From Halarcobacter sp. (GTDB lineage Bacteria; Campylobacterota; Campylobacteria; Campylobacterales; Arcobacteraceae): a DNA stretch of 64,000 nucleotides. Positions 54,105-63,895 of the stretch are shown here, in pieces; positions within the stretch are counted from its first letter, which is position 1; each line of letters opens with the position of its first letter. The DNA lies in assembly GCA_030145305.1 (NCBI GenBank), contig JAQYVX010000006.1, positions 62,001 to 126,000 of the forward strand, in the 5' to 3' direction. A program made the position numbers and the translations under genes. Below the pieces are notes generated by a model, which made no database searches, had not been told where the DNA came from, and worked only from the letters and a program-made list of their open reading frames with translations.

Positions 54105-55532
54105 CTACTTACTATTTAAATTTTCAATAAATTTTAATATCATTCTAACCCCAGCGCCAGATCCTCCATAAGGATTATATCCCCAATTTCTTTCTTTATA
54201 TGCAGCTCCTGCTATATCAAAATGAAGCCATTTTTTCTTATTCTCTTTTTTTATAAAATTATCTAAAAATAAAGAAGCGGTAATTGCACCTCCACCTTTA
54301 GAGCTTGTACTATTTACAATATCAGCTACGGAGCTTTTTATTAATTCAGGTAAATATCTATTATATGGTAAAAATCCAACTAATTCACCTGAAGCTTTTG
54401 AAGCTTTTTCAAATTTCTTTTTAAGACTTTGACTATGTCCCATAATTCCCGTTGAAAACTCACCAAGAGCTATAACACAAGCACCTGTTAACGTTGCCAT
54501 ATCAAAAATATAATCAATATCTTTAATCTCATCTTGGGCATAACATAAACAATCTGCTAAAACTAATCTACCTTCTGCGTCTGTATTTCTAACTTCAATT
54601 GTAACTTTATTTTTTGCAACTAAAACATCATCAGGTTTATAAGCCTCTCCTCCTATCATATTTTCAACAGCTCCAATTATTCCGTGAACTTCATATTCAT
54701 AAGCTAAATTTTTTAAAGAATCCATAATACCTAAAACTGCGGCACCTCCACTTTTGTCACATTTCATAGTAACCATACCAGTAGATGATTTTAAACTTAA
54801 TCCTCCTGAATCATAAGTAAGTCCTTTTCCAACAAGAACTATTTTCCCTTTTGGATTCTTTGGTTTATATGTTAAATGAATTAATTGGCTTTCATGTCTT
54901 GAAGCACGACCTACTGCTAACATAGCATTCATGCCATTATTAAGTAAAAACTCTTCGCCATATATTTTACATTCCAAATTATTCTTAGCAGCTATTTTTT
55001 TTGCATCTTTTGCCATAGTTATAGGAGTATAATCCTCAGGAGTTGTATTAACAATACTCCTAACCATATTTATACTTGAACATATTGTTTTTATATCTTC
55101 TAAATCTTTTTTCAATTCTTCTATATTTTTTTTACTGTTTTTTGTATCAATTAAAATATCAAAACTACTGTTTTTAACTTTTGATTTATATTTTTGAAAC
55201 TCATATGAACCTAGAAGTAAACCCTCAACTAAAGTTTTTAAATCTAACTCTTTTTTATCTTCGGCTAAAGCTATTTTTATTTTTTTAAACTTATATTCTT
55301 TTAATTCATTTATAGCATTACTAGCAGCAATTTTTAAATCTTCATTTTTTAATTTACTAAGACCTATATACAATTTTTTTGCATCTGTAAGAAGTAAATT
55401 TTTACCCTCTTTTGCTTCAAAATTAAACTCTTTTAAAATCTTTATTGTTTGCTTATTTAAAGCTTTAAAATTTTTTATAAATATCACTTCAATATCAAAA
55501 TTTTTTATATTTTCAACCAATTCTATTTTCAT
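54105..55532 (-). CDS. pepA: Leucyl aminopeptidase (M17)
   Basis: A 475-residue cytosolic M17 aminopeptidase. The metal and catalytic residues are in VGKGLTYDSGGLSLK (Lys, Asp), MKCDKSGGAAV, and NTDAEGRLVLAD; the late NSTSSKGGGAITA and FDIAGAA are also conserved. It marks the return of core genes after the island. Confidence 0.95.
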   Translation of the reverse strand: MKIELVENIKNFDIEVIFIKNFKALNKQTIKILKEFNFEAKEGKNLLLTDAKKLYIGLSKLKNEDLKIAASNAINELKEYKFKKIKIALAEDKKELDLKTLVEGLLLGSYEFQKYKSKVKNSSFDILIDTKNSKKNIEELKKDLEDIKTICSSINMVRSIVNTTPEDYTPITMAKDAKKIAAKNNLECKIYGEEFLLNNGMNAMLAVGRASRHESQLIHLTYKPKNPKGKIVLVGKGLTYDSGGLSLKSSTGMVTMKCDKSGGAAVLGIMDSLKNLAYEYEVHGIIGAVENMIGGEAYKPDDVLVAKNKVTIEVRNTDAEGRLVLADCLCYAQDEIKDIDYIFDMATLTGACVIALGEFSTGIMGHSQSLKKKFEKASKASGELVGFLPYNRYLPELIKSSVADIVNSTSSKGGGAITASLFLDNFIKKENKKKWLHFDIAGAAYKERNWGYNPYGGSGAGVRMILKFIENLNSK

Positions 55533-55667
55533 AAAAATCCTTTTATATTTTTGAATATTATACTCTTTTGAACTATCTAATTGCTAAAAATAAATCAAAT
55601 ACCCCTATTTGATTGAAATAAAAGAAAAATTAGATAGAATTTGCTCATAAAAATACAAAGGGATATA

Positions 55668-55868
55668 ATGAATATTATTGTTAATGGGGAAGAAAAACAA
55701 TTTACTGAAAATGCAACACTTCAATCAATTATTAATGAATTACAAATCGAAGATAAAGTTATGGCCGCAGCTGTAAATATGGAGATTGTAAAAAAAGATG
55801 AATGGAATAACTATCTTGTTAAAAATGATGATAAATTAGAATTATTACAATTTGTTGGTGGAGGATGA
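55668..55868 (+). CDS. thiS: Sulfur carrier protein ThiS
   Basis: A 66-residue ubiquitin-fold carrier ending in the required Gly-Gly (QFVGGG). I place the start at 55668 (Met-Asn-Ile-Ile-Val-Asn-Gly) after an AAAGGG site; the longer frame from 55641 adds nine residues not seen in the family. It donates sulfur for the thiazole ring of thiamine. The other thi genes are not in this window. Confidence 0.9.
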   Translation: MNIIVNGEEKQFTENATLQSIINELQIEDKVMAAAVNMEIVKKDEWNNYLVKNDDKLELLQFVGGG

Positions 55869-55914
55869 TAAATCTTCCATCTATTTCTTTTTCTTCTAAA
55901 TATTGTGACAAAAA

Positions 55915-56247
55915 TTGAGTCGGAGTAAAGGCGATATTGCTGAAAAAAAAGCTTGTGAATACTTACTCTCACAAGACTTTAAAATCATTGAAAAAAACTT
56001 CTATGCCAAAAAACTAGGAGAAATTGATATTATTGCAGAAAAAGAAGAAGTATTTCATTTTGTAGAAGTTAAATCAGCAGATGATTATGAAATAGCTGTT
56101 AATAATATTACTAAATCAAAACTCTCAAAACTAAAGAGAAGCGTAGATTATTATCTTCAAATAAAAAAATTGAATATCAGTTTTTGCATAGATGCAATTA
56201 TTGTGGTAGAGAATGATATTGAGTTTTTAGAAAATATTACTTTTTGA
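55915..56247 (+). CDS. YraN/UPF0102 nuclease-like protein, TTG start
   Basis: A 110-residue protein with the UPF0102 core: KGDIAEKKACEYLLSQ, KNFYAKKLGEIDIIA with the nuclease-type Glu-x-Asp, and FHFVEVKSAD with Glu-x-Lys. The start must be TTG at 55915, because an in-frame stop lies 7 bp upstream and no ATG fits. The family is thought to be a Holliday-junction-resolvase-like endonuclease. Confidence 0.85.
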   Translation: MSRSKGDIAEKKACEYLLSQDFKIIEKNFYAKKLGEIDIIAEKEEVFHFVEVKSADDYEIAVNNITKSKLSKLKRSVDYYLQIKKLNISFCIDAIIVVENDIEFLENITF

Positions 56248-56261
56248 ATTAATCAGTAAAA

Positions 56262-56534
56262 CTAATCATAAGTAGAATCCATATCAAAATCATCAATTTC
56301 TAATACGGGAACATCTTTTAAAGATTCTTCATTTACTTTAGCACCTTCTAAATCTATATAAAAAGACTGCTTTCGAGCGTACTCTTTTTCTCTTTCCATC
56401 TCTATTTTTATTTGTTTTTCAATTCTTATTTTCTTCTTTTCATCATTTTGTTTTTCAATACTTTTACCCGCAACTTTTTCAGAAGCAAAAAGAGTTAAAC
56501 TCAATATAAATACAAATAATATAATAGCTTTCAC
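56262..56534 (-). CDS. Small exported, Lys/Glu-rich protein
   Basis: A 90-residue protein with a signal peptide (about residues 1-17, SLTLFAS end) and a strongly charged helical middle (KKKIRIEKQIKIEMERE) likely to form a coiled coil. The end is acidic. I do not recognise a family. It is convergent with the YraN gene, 14 bp apart. Confidence 0.55.
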   Translation of the reverse strand: MKAIILFVFILSLTLFASEKVAGKSIEKQNDEKKKIRIEKQIKIEMEREKEYARKQSFYIDLEGAKVNEESLKDVPVLEIDDFDMDSTYD

Positions 56535-56619
56535 TTATAGACCTTTATTTATTTTTCTTATAATAATCATATCTGATTTTATTAAAAAAACAAATCTATG
56601 TTTCAATAATTTTTATAAA

Positions 56620-58011
56620 TTAGCGACGGCATCTTCTTATTTTTATATAAATTATTCGAAATATTCTTTTTATATTTATAAAAAATCTTGTTGTATATGT
56701 TGCATCACTATTTACAATTTCTTCACCAAGTTTCACATTTAAAGCATCGCTTTTTTTCATTGATAAAAGTTGAGAAGGGAAAACACTTCTATGTCCTGTC
56801 ATTAAAAATGCAATAATTACAGATAAAGCAGCATAATGTCCCACATGAATACCAAAAAGTTCAACCGCCATTATAATTGCAGCAATGGGGGCACTTGTAG
56901 CTCCTGCTAGAACACTTACAAAGCCTAAAGCAGCAAATAAAGGAATATATCCATCAACTAAAGATCCAAAGAAATTTCCACTTGTGGCGCCTATATAAAA
57001 TATTGGAGTAATAACTCCACCACTACCACCAAATCCTAAAGTTAAAGACGTGAAAATAGTTTTTAAAATAAAAGCATACCAAGGGACACCTTCATGGTCA
57101 AGATGACTAGAAGAAATGGATTCTTTTATGGTTTCAAAACCTAAACCTAGATAATGATCCCCAAATATAAAAGTTAAAAATACAATAAAAACACCTGCTA
57201 AAAAAGCTTTTAGCATATAGTGCATTTCTATCGATTTTGCAAAATTATGTATTGCTTTTAATGTAGTAATAACAAAATCTGCAACCAGACCAAAAAATAT
57301 TCCAGCTAAAACTACTTTTGCTATAAGTACATAATTAAGATCAAAAGTAACGTAATAAGCTAAATCAAAATAGGTATAACTTATTCCAAACATTTTTGCT
57401 ACAAAAAAAGCTGAAAATCCGGCAACAATTGAAGGTAATAAAATATCATACATTAAAACACCAACAATTAAAATCTCAACTCCAAAAATAGCTCCTGCAA
57501 GTGGCGTGCCAAATACTGAGGCAAAGCCTGCACTAATACCACAAATCACCATCTTTTTTCTATCTCTTTTTGAAAATCTAAATAGTGTTGCAATAAAAGA
57601 AGCTGCTGCTGCTCCTATTTGTGCCCCAGGTCCTTCTTTACCTACTGAACCACCTGCAAATATTGTAATTACTGTTGCTATTAGTTTTATAGGAATAACA
57701 GATAGTTTTATTTCTCCTGCATTTTTATGTACAGCTTCAATAACTTTTTCAGTTCCATGCCCTTCAGCAGATGGAGCGAATTTTTTTACAATATATACGG
57801 TTATTGCTAAAGCAAAAGGAAGGGTGTAATAATATTCAAAAGGTAATAAACCTCTTGAGTCTTCGAAGTATTCTAAAAGCCTCAGAAAGAAAGCAACAAT
57901 AAGTCCAATTATTGCTCCAATAGAGGAAGATATTAAAATCCATTTTGTGATTGATGCGAACATAACTGTTTGTTCTGTTATATGATTTCTTACGTTTTTA
58001 TTATTATCCAT
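56620..58011 (-). CDS. ClC-family chloride/proton antiporter
   Basis: A 463-residue ClC protein with the pore motifs GGSVGKEGPGAQIGA (gating Glu present), GGSGGVITPIFYIGA and the related loop regions. The gating Glu and the absence of CBS domains point to a bacterial H+/Cl- exchanger, useful in acid or osmotic stress. Confidence 0.93.
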   Translation of the reverse strand: MDNNKNVRNHITEQTVMFASITKWILISSSIGAIIGLIVAFFLRLLEYFEDSRGLLPFEYYYTLPFALAITVYIVKKFAPSAEGHGTEKVIEAVHKNAGEIKLSVIPIKLIATVITIFAGGSVGKEGPGAQIGAAAASFIATLFRFSKRDRKKMVICGISAGFASVFGTPLAGAIFGVEILIVGVLMYDILLPSIVAGFSAFFVAKMFGISYTYFDLAYYVTFDLNYVLIAKVVLAGIFFGLVADFVITTLKAIHNFAKSIEMHYMLKAFLAGVFIVFLTFIFGDHYLGLGFETIKESISSSHLDHEGVPWYAFILKTIFTSLTLGFGGSGGVITPIFYIGATSGNFFGSLVDGYIPLFAALGFVSVLAGATSAPIAAIIMAVELFGIHVGHYAALSVIIAFLMTGHRSVFPSQLLSMKKSDALNVKLGEEIVNSDATYTTRFFINIKRIFRIIYIKIRRCRR

Positions 58012-58113
58012 TTTATGACTACTTGCAGTTATTTATCTTTTCACAGCTTAACATAAAAATTATAATTTTATGTCATAAAAATGGCTAAATAATGACTTTA
58101 TTTTTCAATTTAA

Positions 58114-58797
58114 TTATTCTTTATGTTCTTTGCCTTCTAAGTATTGTGATATAGTCTTAAATTCATCAATATCTCTAGCTTCACATCCTAAAATTTCGCC
58201 TAATGACTTAACTCCCATTGACAAAAGATATTGTAAATTTGCATCAAATGTTGCTTCTTCTATTACCCAAATATTATCTTTATGTGTTTCAAACATAAAA
58301 CCTCCATTTGGGATTGGAGTCATTGATAAAACTACTGTATAATGATTTTTTATAATTGATTCTTTAGTTGAATACATTAATCCAATATTATATTCTTTTT
58401 TTGAAAACCCTCTAACTATTACAACTAATACTTTTTTTTCACCTGATTTTGAATTATTAAAAATATTAATAAGCTCTTTTATTGTGCCATAACCTGGAAT
58501 CTTCGAATAAATTTTATTAACAAAATTCATTAGGCCAGTTTCAATAAAAACTCCTAAAATATAAGCTAAAAAAGCTAATAAAACCACCCCTATAAAAGTC
58601 CAAAGAATTGGGAAATGTGCAGGTTCAAAACCAACAATATGGAAAAAGTAGCCTGTTAAGGTATTCATTTTTTCATATATCCAAATTATAATTATAGTAA
58701 TTGCTGCAATTGGAGCTAACCAAAATAAACCTTTTAATATTACTGTTATTATATGATCTTTCCCATGTGCTAAAAAGTTTTTGATTTGTGAAAACAT
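58114..58797 (-). CDS. DUF502 membrane protein
   Basis: A 227-residue protein with two membrane segments (about residues 19-40 and 58-80) and the DUF502 features IPGYGTIKELINIFN and VLSMTPIPNGG. I choose the ATG at 58797 because AAGGAAG lies 3 bp before it; the ATG at 58839 adds 14 residues and has no such site. Function unknown. Confidence 0.78.
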   Translation of the reverse strand: MFSQIKNFLAHGKDHIITVILKGLFWLAPIAAITIIIIWIYEKMNTLTGYFFHIVGFEPAHFPILWTFIGVVLLAFLAYILGVFIETGLMNFVNKIYSKIPGYGTIKELINIFNNSKSGEKKVLVVIVRGFSKKEYNIGLMYSTKESIIKNHYTVVLSMTPIPNGGFMFETHKDNIWVIEEATFDANLQYLLSMGVKSLGEILGCEARDIDEFKTISQYLEGKEHKE

Positions 58798-58902
58798 TTG
58801 CTTCCTTAATTTTGATAAATTATTATATCTAATTCCCATACTTTGAGTATTTTATATGCAAAGTTTTACTTATTTTATTTCAAATTTTTGATAAAATAAA
58901 AT

Positions 58903-60501
58903 ATGGAAAATACATTATTAATAATATTCACCTCTCTTACTCTTGCCACAATATTAAATATAATATTGAGAAAGCTATCTATTTCACATATCATTGGTTA
59001 TATTCTAACTGGGATAATAATTGCTTATACTTTTAACTTCAATAAAGAATTAAATTTAGATCCTTTGGAGTTAATAGCAGAATTTGGAATTGTATTTTTA
59101 ATGTTTACAATTGGTCTTGAAATGCCAATTGAAAAATTAAAAAGAATGAAAGAAATTCTTTTTGTAAATGGTTTTTTACAAGTGGCCCTTAGTTCAACTA
59201 TAATATTTTTGATTTCCAAATATTTATTTAATATAAATACAAATTCATCTTTAATAATAGCACTTGCTTTTTCTTTATCCTCAACAGCAATTGTTTTAAC
59301 TTATTTAAAACAATCAAAAGATATATATACTCCTTATGGAGAAAAATCAACTGCAATTTTAGTTTTTCAAGATTTAGCTGTAATTCCAATACTCTTATTA
59401 ATATCCTTTTTATCAAACGACACTTTAAGTTTGAATGAAATCTTACTAAAAACATTTTTCTTAGCTTTTTTTATTATTCTTTTTATGTTTACAGTTGGTA
59501 AAAGACTAATGAACCGCTTACTACATTTAGCTTCAAATACTAGATTAGAAGAGTTGTTTTTGGCCTCTGTCTTATCAATTGTTATGGGAACTTCAATCCT
59601 TGCTCACTCTTTAGGTTTCACATACTCTTTAGGAGCTTTTATTGCAGGAATGATTATTGCAGAATCTAGATATCATATAAAAGTAGAATCTGATATTGCT
59701 TCATATAAAGATTTGCTTTTAGGAACCTTTTTCTTTTCAGTTGGAACCAAAATTGATATTATGTTTTTTCTAAGCAATATTCACTATGTATTTTTAGTTT
59801 TTATTATAACTGTACTTATAAAAGCTTTAGTAATTTATATTTTAATTAGAAGAAAATCCAATAAGAGTGATTCTATTAAAGCAGCAATTGCTCTTTGCCA
59901 AGTAGGAGAATTCTCTTTTGCAGTTTTTGCACTTGCTGCTTCTAGTAATATTCTAGATCCAAATCTTGCAAGTTTTTTGATTCTAGTTACTGTTTTATCT
60001 ATGATTTTAACTCCCTTTATTGTGAATAATATTTATAAAATTGCTTCATTTTTTGTTGTTGAGTTTTATGAATCTGATAAAATCACCCCTATTAATAAAA
60101 AGAACCACACAATCATTTGTGGATATTCAACATTAGGAAGAGTTATAGCTCAGCAATTAGATGAAAAGAATGAATCTTTTGTGATTATCTCAGATAATTT
60201 AAGACATGTTATTAGTGCAAGAAAAATCGGATTTATGGCTTATTTTGGACACCTTGAAAAACATTCAGTTTTAGAATCTCTTAAAGTAGAGGAAGCTTCT
60301 AGTATAATAATAACCTTAAGAGATGTAAAACAAAAAAAGCTTATTTGTGAAGCTATATTAAATTTTAAAAGCGATGCAAAACTTATTGTAAGAATTGATA
60401 CAAAAAAAGAGAAAAAAGAACTAAATGATTTACAAATAAAAGAGTTTATAAACTCTTCTATTGAAACAGCTAGTTTGATGGTAAACAAGGCATTATCTTA
60501 G
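58903..60501 (+). CDS. Kef-type cation/proton antiporter with TrkA-N domain
   Basis: A 532-residue protein of the CPA2 group. About 12 membrane segments include the family motifs EFGIVFLMFTIGLEM and FSLSSTAIVLTYL. A cytosolic RCK domain (about 400-520) has the nucleotide-binding CGYSTLGRVIAQQL. It should exchange K+ or Na+ for H+ under nucleotide or redox control. Confidence 0.92.
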   Translation: MENTLLIIFTSLTLATILNIILRKLSISHIIGYILTGIIIAYTFNFNKELNLDPLELIAEFGIVFLMFTIGLEMPIEKLKRMKEILFVNGFLQVALSSTIIFLISKYLFNINTNSSLIIALAFSLSSTAIVLTYLKQSKDIYTPYGEKSTAILVFQDLAVIPILLLISFLSNDTLSLNEILLKTFFLAFFIILFMFTVGKRLMNRLLHLASNTRLEELFLASVLSIVMGTSILAHSLGFTYSLGAFIAGMIIAESRYHIKVESDIASYKDLLLGTFFFSVGTKIDIMFFLSNIHYVFLVFIITVLIKALVIYILIRRKSNKSDSIKAAIALCQVGEFSFAVFALAASSNILDPNLASFLILVTVLSMILTPFIVNNIYKIASFFVVEFYESDKITPINKKNHTIICGYSTLGRVIAQQLDEKNESFVIISDNLRHVISARKIGFMAYFGHLEKHSVLESLKVEEASSIIITLRDVKQKKLICEAILNFKSDAKLIVRIDTKKEKKELNDLQIKEFINSSIETASLMVNKALS

Positions 60502-60514
60502 TTTTTTATAATAA

Positions 60515-60549
60515 AAAAGGAGTATTGAAATAAATCAAATACTCCTTTT
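60515..60549 (+). terminator. Terminator of the Kef-type gene
   Basis: A 12-bp perfect stem (AAAAGGAGTATT / AATACTCCTTTT) with an 11-base loop, 14 bp after the stop codon. Confidence 0.75.
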
Positions 60550-60686
60550 ATCTACTATAGAAGGACGTTTCAATTAGTAGGTAAAAAATTTTAACCAAGC
60601 TTTATAGCAAAACAATAGCATTGAAATAAATTTAACACTTTTTAATCACTTTTTGAATAAAATAGCGAAATTAAGAGGAGAAACTA

Positions 60687-61781
60687 TTGTACTTCAAAGA
60701 ATTAAATAGTATCAAAAAATCTAATCGCCTTCGTACTAGAAAAATCTATGACCAAAATCTAATTGATTTGGCCTCAAATGATTATTTAGGACTTGCATCA
60801 AATAAAGAACTTTTCCAAAATGCTTATAAAAGAGTTCTACAAGAACAATATACTTCACCAAAAGCTTCAATGCTTGTTAATGGTTACAGTCTAATTCATA
60901 AAGAGTTTGAAGATACCTTAAAAAAAGCAAACAACTTTGAAGATGCTTTAGTAGTAGGAAGTGGTTTTCTAGCAAACATTTCATTAATTGAAGCCCTTGT
61001 TAGAAAAGGTGATGTTTTATTTATAGATGAAGAATATCATGCAAGTGGAATGCTAGCAACAAAACTCTTAAGTGAAAAACAAGTTATAGTTTTCAAACAT
61101 AATGATTATAAAGATTTACAAATTAAATTTAAAAATACAGAAAACAAAGGAAGAAAAATCATTGCAATAGAAGGCGTATATTCTATGCAAGGAGATTTAG
61201 CACCTAAACAGATATTTGATTTTGCAAATGAAGAAAATGCTTTATTAATAGTTGATGAAGCACACTCTTCTGGAGTAATTGGAGATAATCTACTTGGAAT
61301 TTTTGATTTTTATAAGATTAAGCCAAAAAAGAATCATATTAAAATGGGCACTTTAGGAAAAGCTTACGGAAGTTATGGGGCTTATATTTTAGCTTCAGCA
61401 AATATTATTGAGTTTTTACTAAACCGAGCTAAGGCAGTTATTTATACAACTGCGCCTTCTTTGTTTGATATGGCACTAGGACATGAATCTTTAAAATATA
61501 TTTTAGAAAACAAAGAAAAATTAAAAGAAAAGATAAGTGCGAATTTACAAGTTATAAATGATAATTTAGGTATAAGTTCACATAGTTTAATTATTCCAAT
61601 TGAGATTGGAAATAATAAAAAAGTTTTAGAAATACAAGATATTTTAAAACAAAAAGGCTTTTTAGTTGGGGCAATTAGGCAACCAACGGTTAAAAATGCA
61701 ATAATACGGCTAATTGCTAAAGTTGATGTAAGTTCTAAAGACTTAGCTAAAACATGTAGCATACTAGAAGAGTTAAGATAA
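60687..61781 (+). CDS. bioF: 8-amino-7-oxononanoate synthase-like enzyme, TTG start
   Basis: A 364-residue alpha-oxoamine synthase. PLP Lys in MGTLGKAYGSYGAY (about residue 219), with DLASNDYLGLASN, IDEEYHASGM and LLIVDEAHSSGVIG all typical. The start is TTG at 60687 with AGAGGAG 7 bp upstream. BioF condenses pimeloyl-CoA (or ACP) with alanine for biotin; the related Kbl or SPT groups cannot be fully excluded. A carbonic anhydrase gene follows 30 bp on. Confidence 0.85.
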   Translation: MYFKELNSIKKSNRLRTRKIYDQNLIDLASNDYLGLASNKELFQNAYKRVLQEQYTSPKASMLVNGYSLIHKEFEDTLKKANNFEDALVVGSGFLANISLIEALVRKGDVLFIDEEYHASGMLATKLLSEKQVIVFKHNDYKDLQIKFKNTENKGRKIIAIEGVYSMQGDLAPKQIFDFANEENALLIVDEAHSSGVIGDNLLGIFDFYKIKPKKNHIKMGTLGKAYGSYGAYILASANIIEFLLNRAKAVIYTTAPSLFDMALGHESLKYILENKEKLKEKISANLQVINDNLGISSHSLIIPIEIGNNKKVLEIQDILKQKGFLVGAIRQPTVKNAIIRLIAKVDVSSKDLAKTCSILEELR

Positions 61782-61811
61782 AAAAGTTACAAAGAATTTA
61801 GGAAAATAATA

Positions 61812-62456
61812 ATGACATTAAAAGATTTAGTAAAAGGGAATGAAGATTTTATAAATAATAAATTTCCCCAAATGGAAAAAGAATTACAAGATTTAGTCAA
61901 ATTTGGGCAAAAGCCCCAAATTATGTTTATAGGATGTTCAGATAGTAGAGTTACTCCTGATTTAATGCTTGATACAAAACCTGGAGATATGTTTATTTTA
62001 AGAAATGTAGGTAATTTTGTTCCTCCTTTTAAACATGATGAAGACTTTCATAGTAGTGCAGCTGCGATTGAGTTTGCAATTGCAGTTTTAGAAGTGAAAC
62101 ATATTATTATTTGTGGACATTCTCATTGTGGGGCTTGTAAAAGTTTATATGATGAAATTCCTGATAATGAATCCTTTGTTCATATTAAAACTTGGCTAAA
62201 ACTTGGAAAAGAAGCTAAAGAAACAACTTTAAAAAATAAAAATTTCACAAATAAAGAAGAAATGTATAGAGCAACGGAGAGAAATTCAATAAGACATCAA
62301 CTTGATAATCTATTAACTTATCCTGATGTTAAAAGACTCTTAGAAGAAAATAAATTAGAAATACATGGTTGGTATTATAATATTGCTACAGGTGAAATTG
62401 AGTATTATAAACAAGAAGATGATACATTTAGACCTTTATGTGAGATGAAAATATGA
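61812..62456 (+). CDS. can: Beta-class carbonic anhydrase
   Basis: A 214-residue enzyme with the zinc ligands in FIGCSDSRVTPDLM (Cys and the Asp-Arg dyad) and ICGHSHCGACKSL (His and Cys). It converts CO2 and bicarbonate in the cytoplasm. Stop overlaps the next start as ATGA. Confidence 0.95.
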   Translation: MTLKDLVKGNEDFINNKFPQMEKELQDLVKFGQKPQIMFIGCSDSRVTPDLMLDTKPGDMFILRNVGNFVPPFKHDEDFHSSAAAIEFAIAVLEVKHIIICGHSHCGACKSLYDEIPDNESFVHIKTWLKLGKEAKETTLKNKNFTNKEEMYRATERNSIRHQLDNLLTYPDVKRLLEENKLEIHGWYYNIATGEIEYYKQEDDTFRPLCEMKI

Positions 62457-62773
62457 GTGAGATAGAAGTAAGGAAGCTTCCTAAAAAAAGTATTTTTATA
62501 ATCCTTATTATGGCTTTAATTTGTAGTGCAGGATTTATTTTTATTGTACAAACGAAAAATATGAAAATGGAAGAAGTACTGGCTACTTTGGGGCATAAAA
62601 ATATAGAAAATATAAAAGTAATAAATAAAATGAATGTAGAAGATAAGAAAACTAGAGCTAAAAGCACAGTTTATAAGGTTAATTTTTATGATATAAATCA
62701 ACAAAAAGAATGTATGGGTTTCATTATTAGAGCAAACCGTGGGAAATATTCTAAAGACTTAGATTGTAAATAA
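62453..62773 (+). CDS. Small membrane-anchored protein of unknown function
   Basis: A 106-residue protein with one N-terminal membrane segment (about residues 15-33) and a basic extracytoplasmic-type domain containing two Cys (about 83 and 105). It overlaps the carbonic anhydrase stop by 4 bp, so the two are cotranslated. The family is not recognised. Confidence 0.65.
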   Translation: MSEIEVRKLPKKSIFIILIMALICSAGFIFIVQTKNMKMEEVLATLGHKNIENIKVINKMNVEDKKTRAKSTVYKVNFYDINQQKECMGFIIRANRGKYSKDLDCK

Positions 62774-62813
62774 AAATGCAAATAAAATCAATATTAATTT
62801 AAAAGAGAAATAG

Positions 62814-63875
62814 ATGAGTATAATAGAAAAATTAGATAATAACGAACGACTATCGTATGAAGATGCAATAAAACTTTATGATTTGGATCTTTTTACCTTA
62901 GCCTCTTATGCAAATAAAATAAGAGAAGAGAAACATGGTAAAAAGACTTACTTTAATATAAATAGACATATAAATCCAACAAACGTTTGTAAAGATGTTT
63001 GTCAATTTTGTGCATATAGTGCAAGTAGAAAAAATCCTAAGCCATATACTTTAAAACATGAAGAAATTATGAACATGGTTGAAGAGTCTTCAAAAAATGA
63101 TATTAAAGAAGTACATATTGTATCTGCACATAATCCAGAAACTGGATTAGAATGGTATTTAGATATTTTTAGAAAAATAAAAGATAAATATCCAAATATT
63201 CATGTAAAAGCATTAACAGCAGCAGAAATTCATTTTTTATCTGAAGAATATAATTTAACATATGAAGAAATTATTTCTAAAATGATTGAAAGTGGTGTTG
63301 ATTCAATGCCTGGTGGTGGAGCAGAAATTTTTGATGAAGGTGTTAGAAAAAGAATTTGTGGGGGGAAAGTAACTTCACAACAGTGGCTTGATATTCACAA
63401 AATCTGGCATGAAAGAGGTCATCAAAGTAATGCAACTATGCTTTTTGGTCATGTAGAAAAAAGAGAACATAGAATTGACCATATGATAAGACTAAGAGAC
63501 TTACAAGATATAACAGGTGGCTTTAATGCCTTTATTCCTCTTGTATATCAAAAAGAGAATAATTTTTTAAAAGTAGAAAGTTTTTTAACAGGACAAGAGA
63601 TTTTAAAAACAATGTCAATTGCTAGAATCATTTTAGATAATATTCCTCATATAAAAGCTTATTGGGTTACATCAACAATAAAATTAGCTCTATTAGCTCA
63701 AGAGTTTGGAGCAAATGATTTAGATGGTACAATTGAAAAAGAATCAATTCAAAGTGCAGCAGGAGCAGCTAGTGCAAATGGTATGCCTTTAAATGACTTT
63801 GTAGAGTTGATTAAAAATTCTAAATTTACTCCTGTTGAAAGAGATTCTGTTTATAATGAAATCAAAGTCTGGTAA
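62814..63875 (+). CDS. mqnE: Aminofutalosine synthase (radical SAM)
   Basis: A 353-residue radical SAM enzyme of the futalosine menaquinone route. The cluster motif is CKDVCQFCAY (Cys-x3-Cys-x2-Cys, about residues 59-66), preceded by the family's NRHINPTN. MSIVSAHNP-type sequence (HIVSAHNPETGLEWYLD), HVKALTAAEIHF and FGANDLDGTIEKE support MqnE over the related MqnC. The enzyme joins SAM to the enolpyruvyl benzoate. It is the last complete gene of the window. Confidence 0.88.
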   Translation: MSIIEKLDNNERLSYEDAIKLYDLDLFTLASYANKIREEKHGKKTYFNINRHINPTNVCKDVCQFCAYSASRKNPKPYTLKHEEIMNMVEESSKNDIKEVHIVSAHNPETGLEWYLDIFRKIKDKYPNIHVKALTAAEIHFLSEEYNLTYEEIISKMIESGVDSMPGGGAEIFDEGVRKRICGGKVTSQQWLDIHKIWHERGHQSNATMLFGHVEKREHRIDHMIRLRDLQDITGGFNAFIPLVYQKENNFLKVESFLTGQEILKTMSIARIILDNIPHIKAYWVTSTIKLALLAQEFGANDLDGTIEKESIQSAAGAASANGMPLNDFVELIKNSKFTPVERDSVYNEIKVW

Positions 63876-63895
63876 TTTTAAAAAAAGGCCTTATC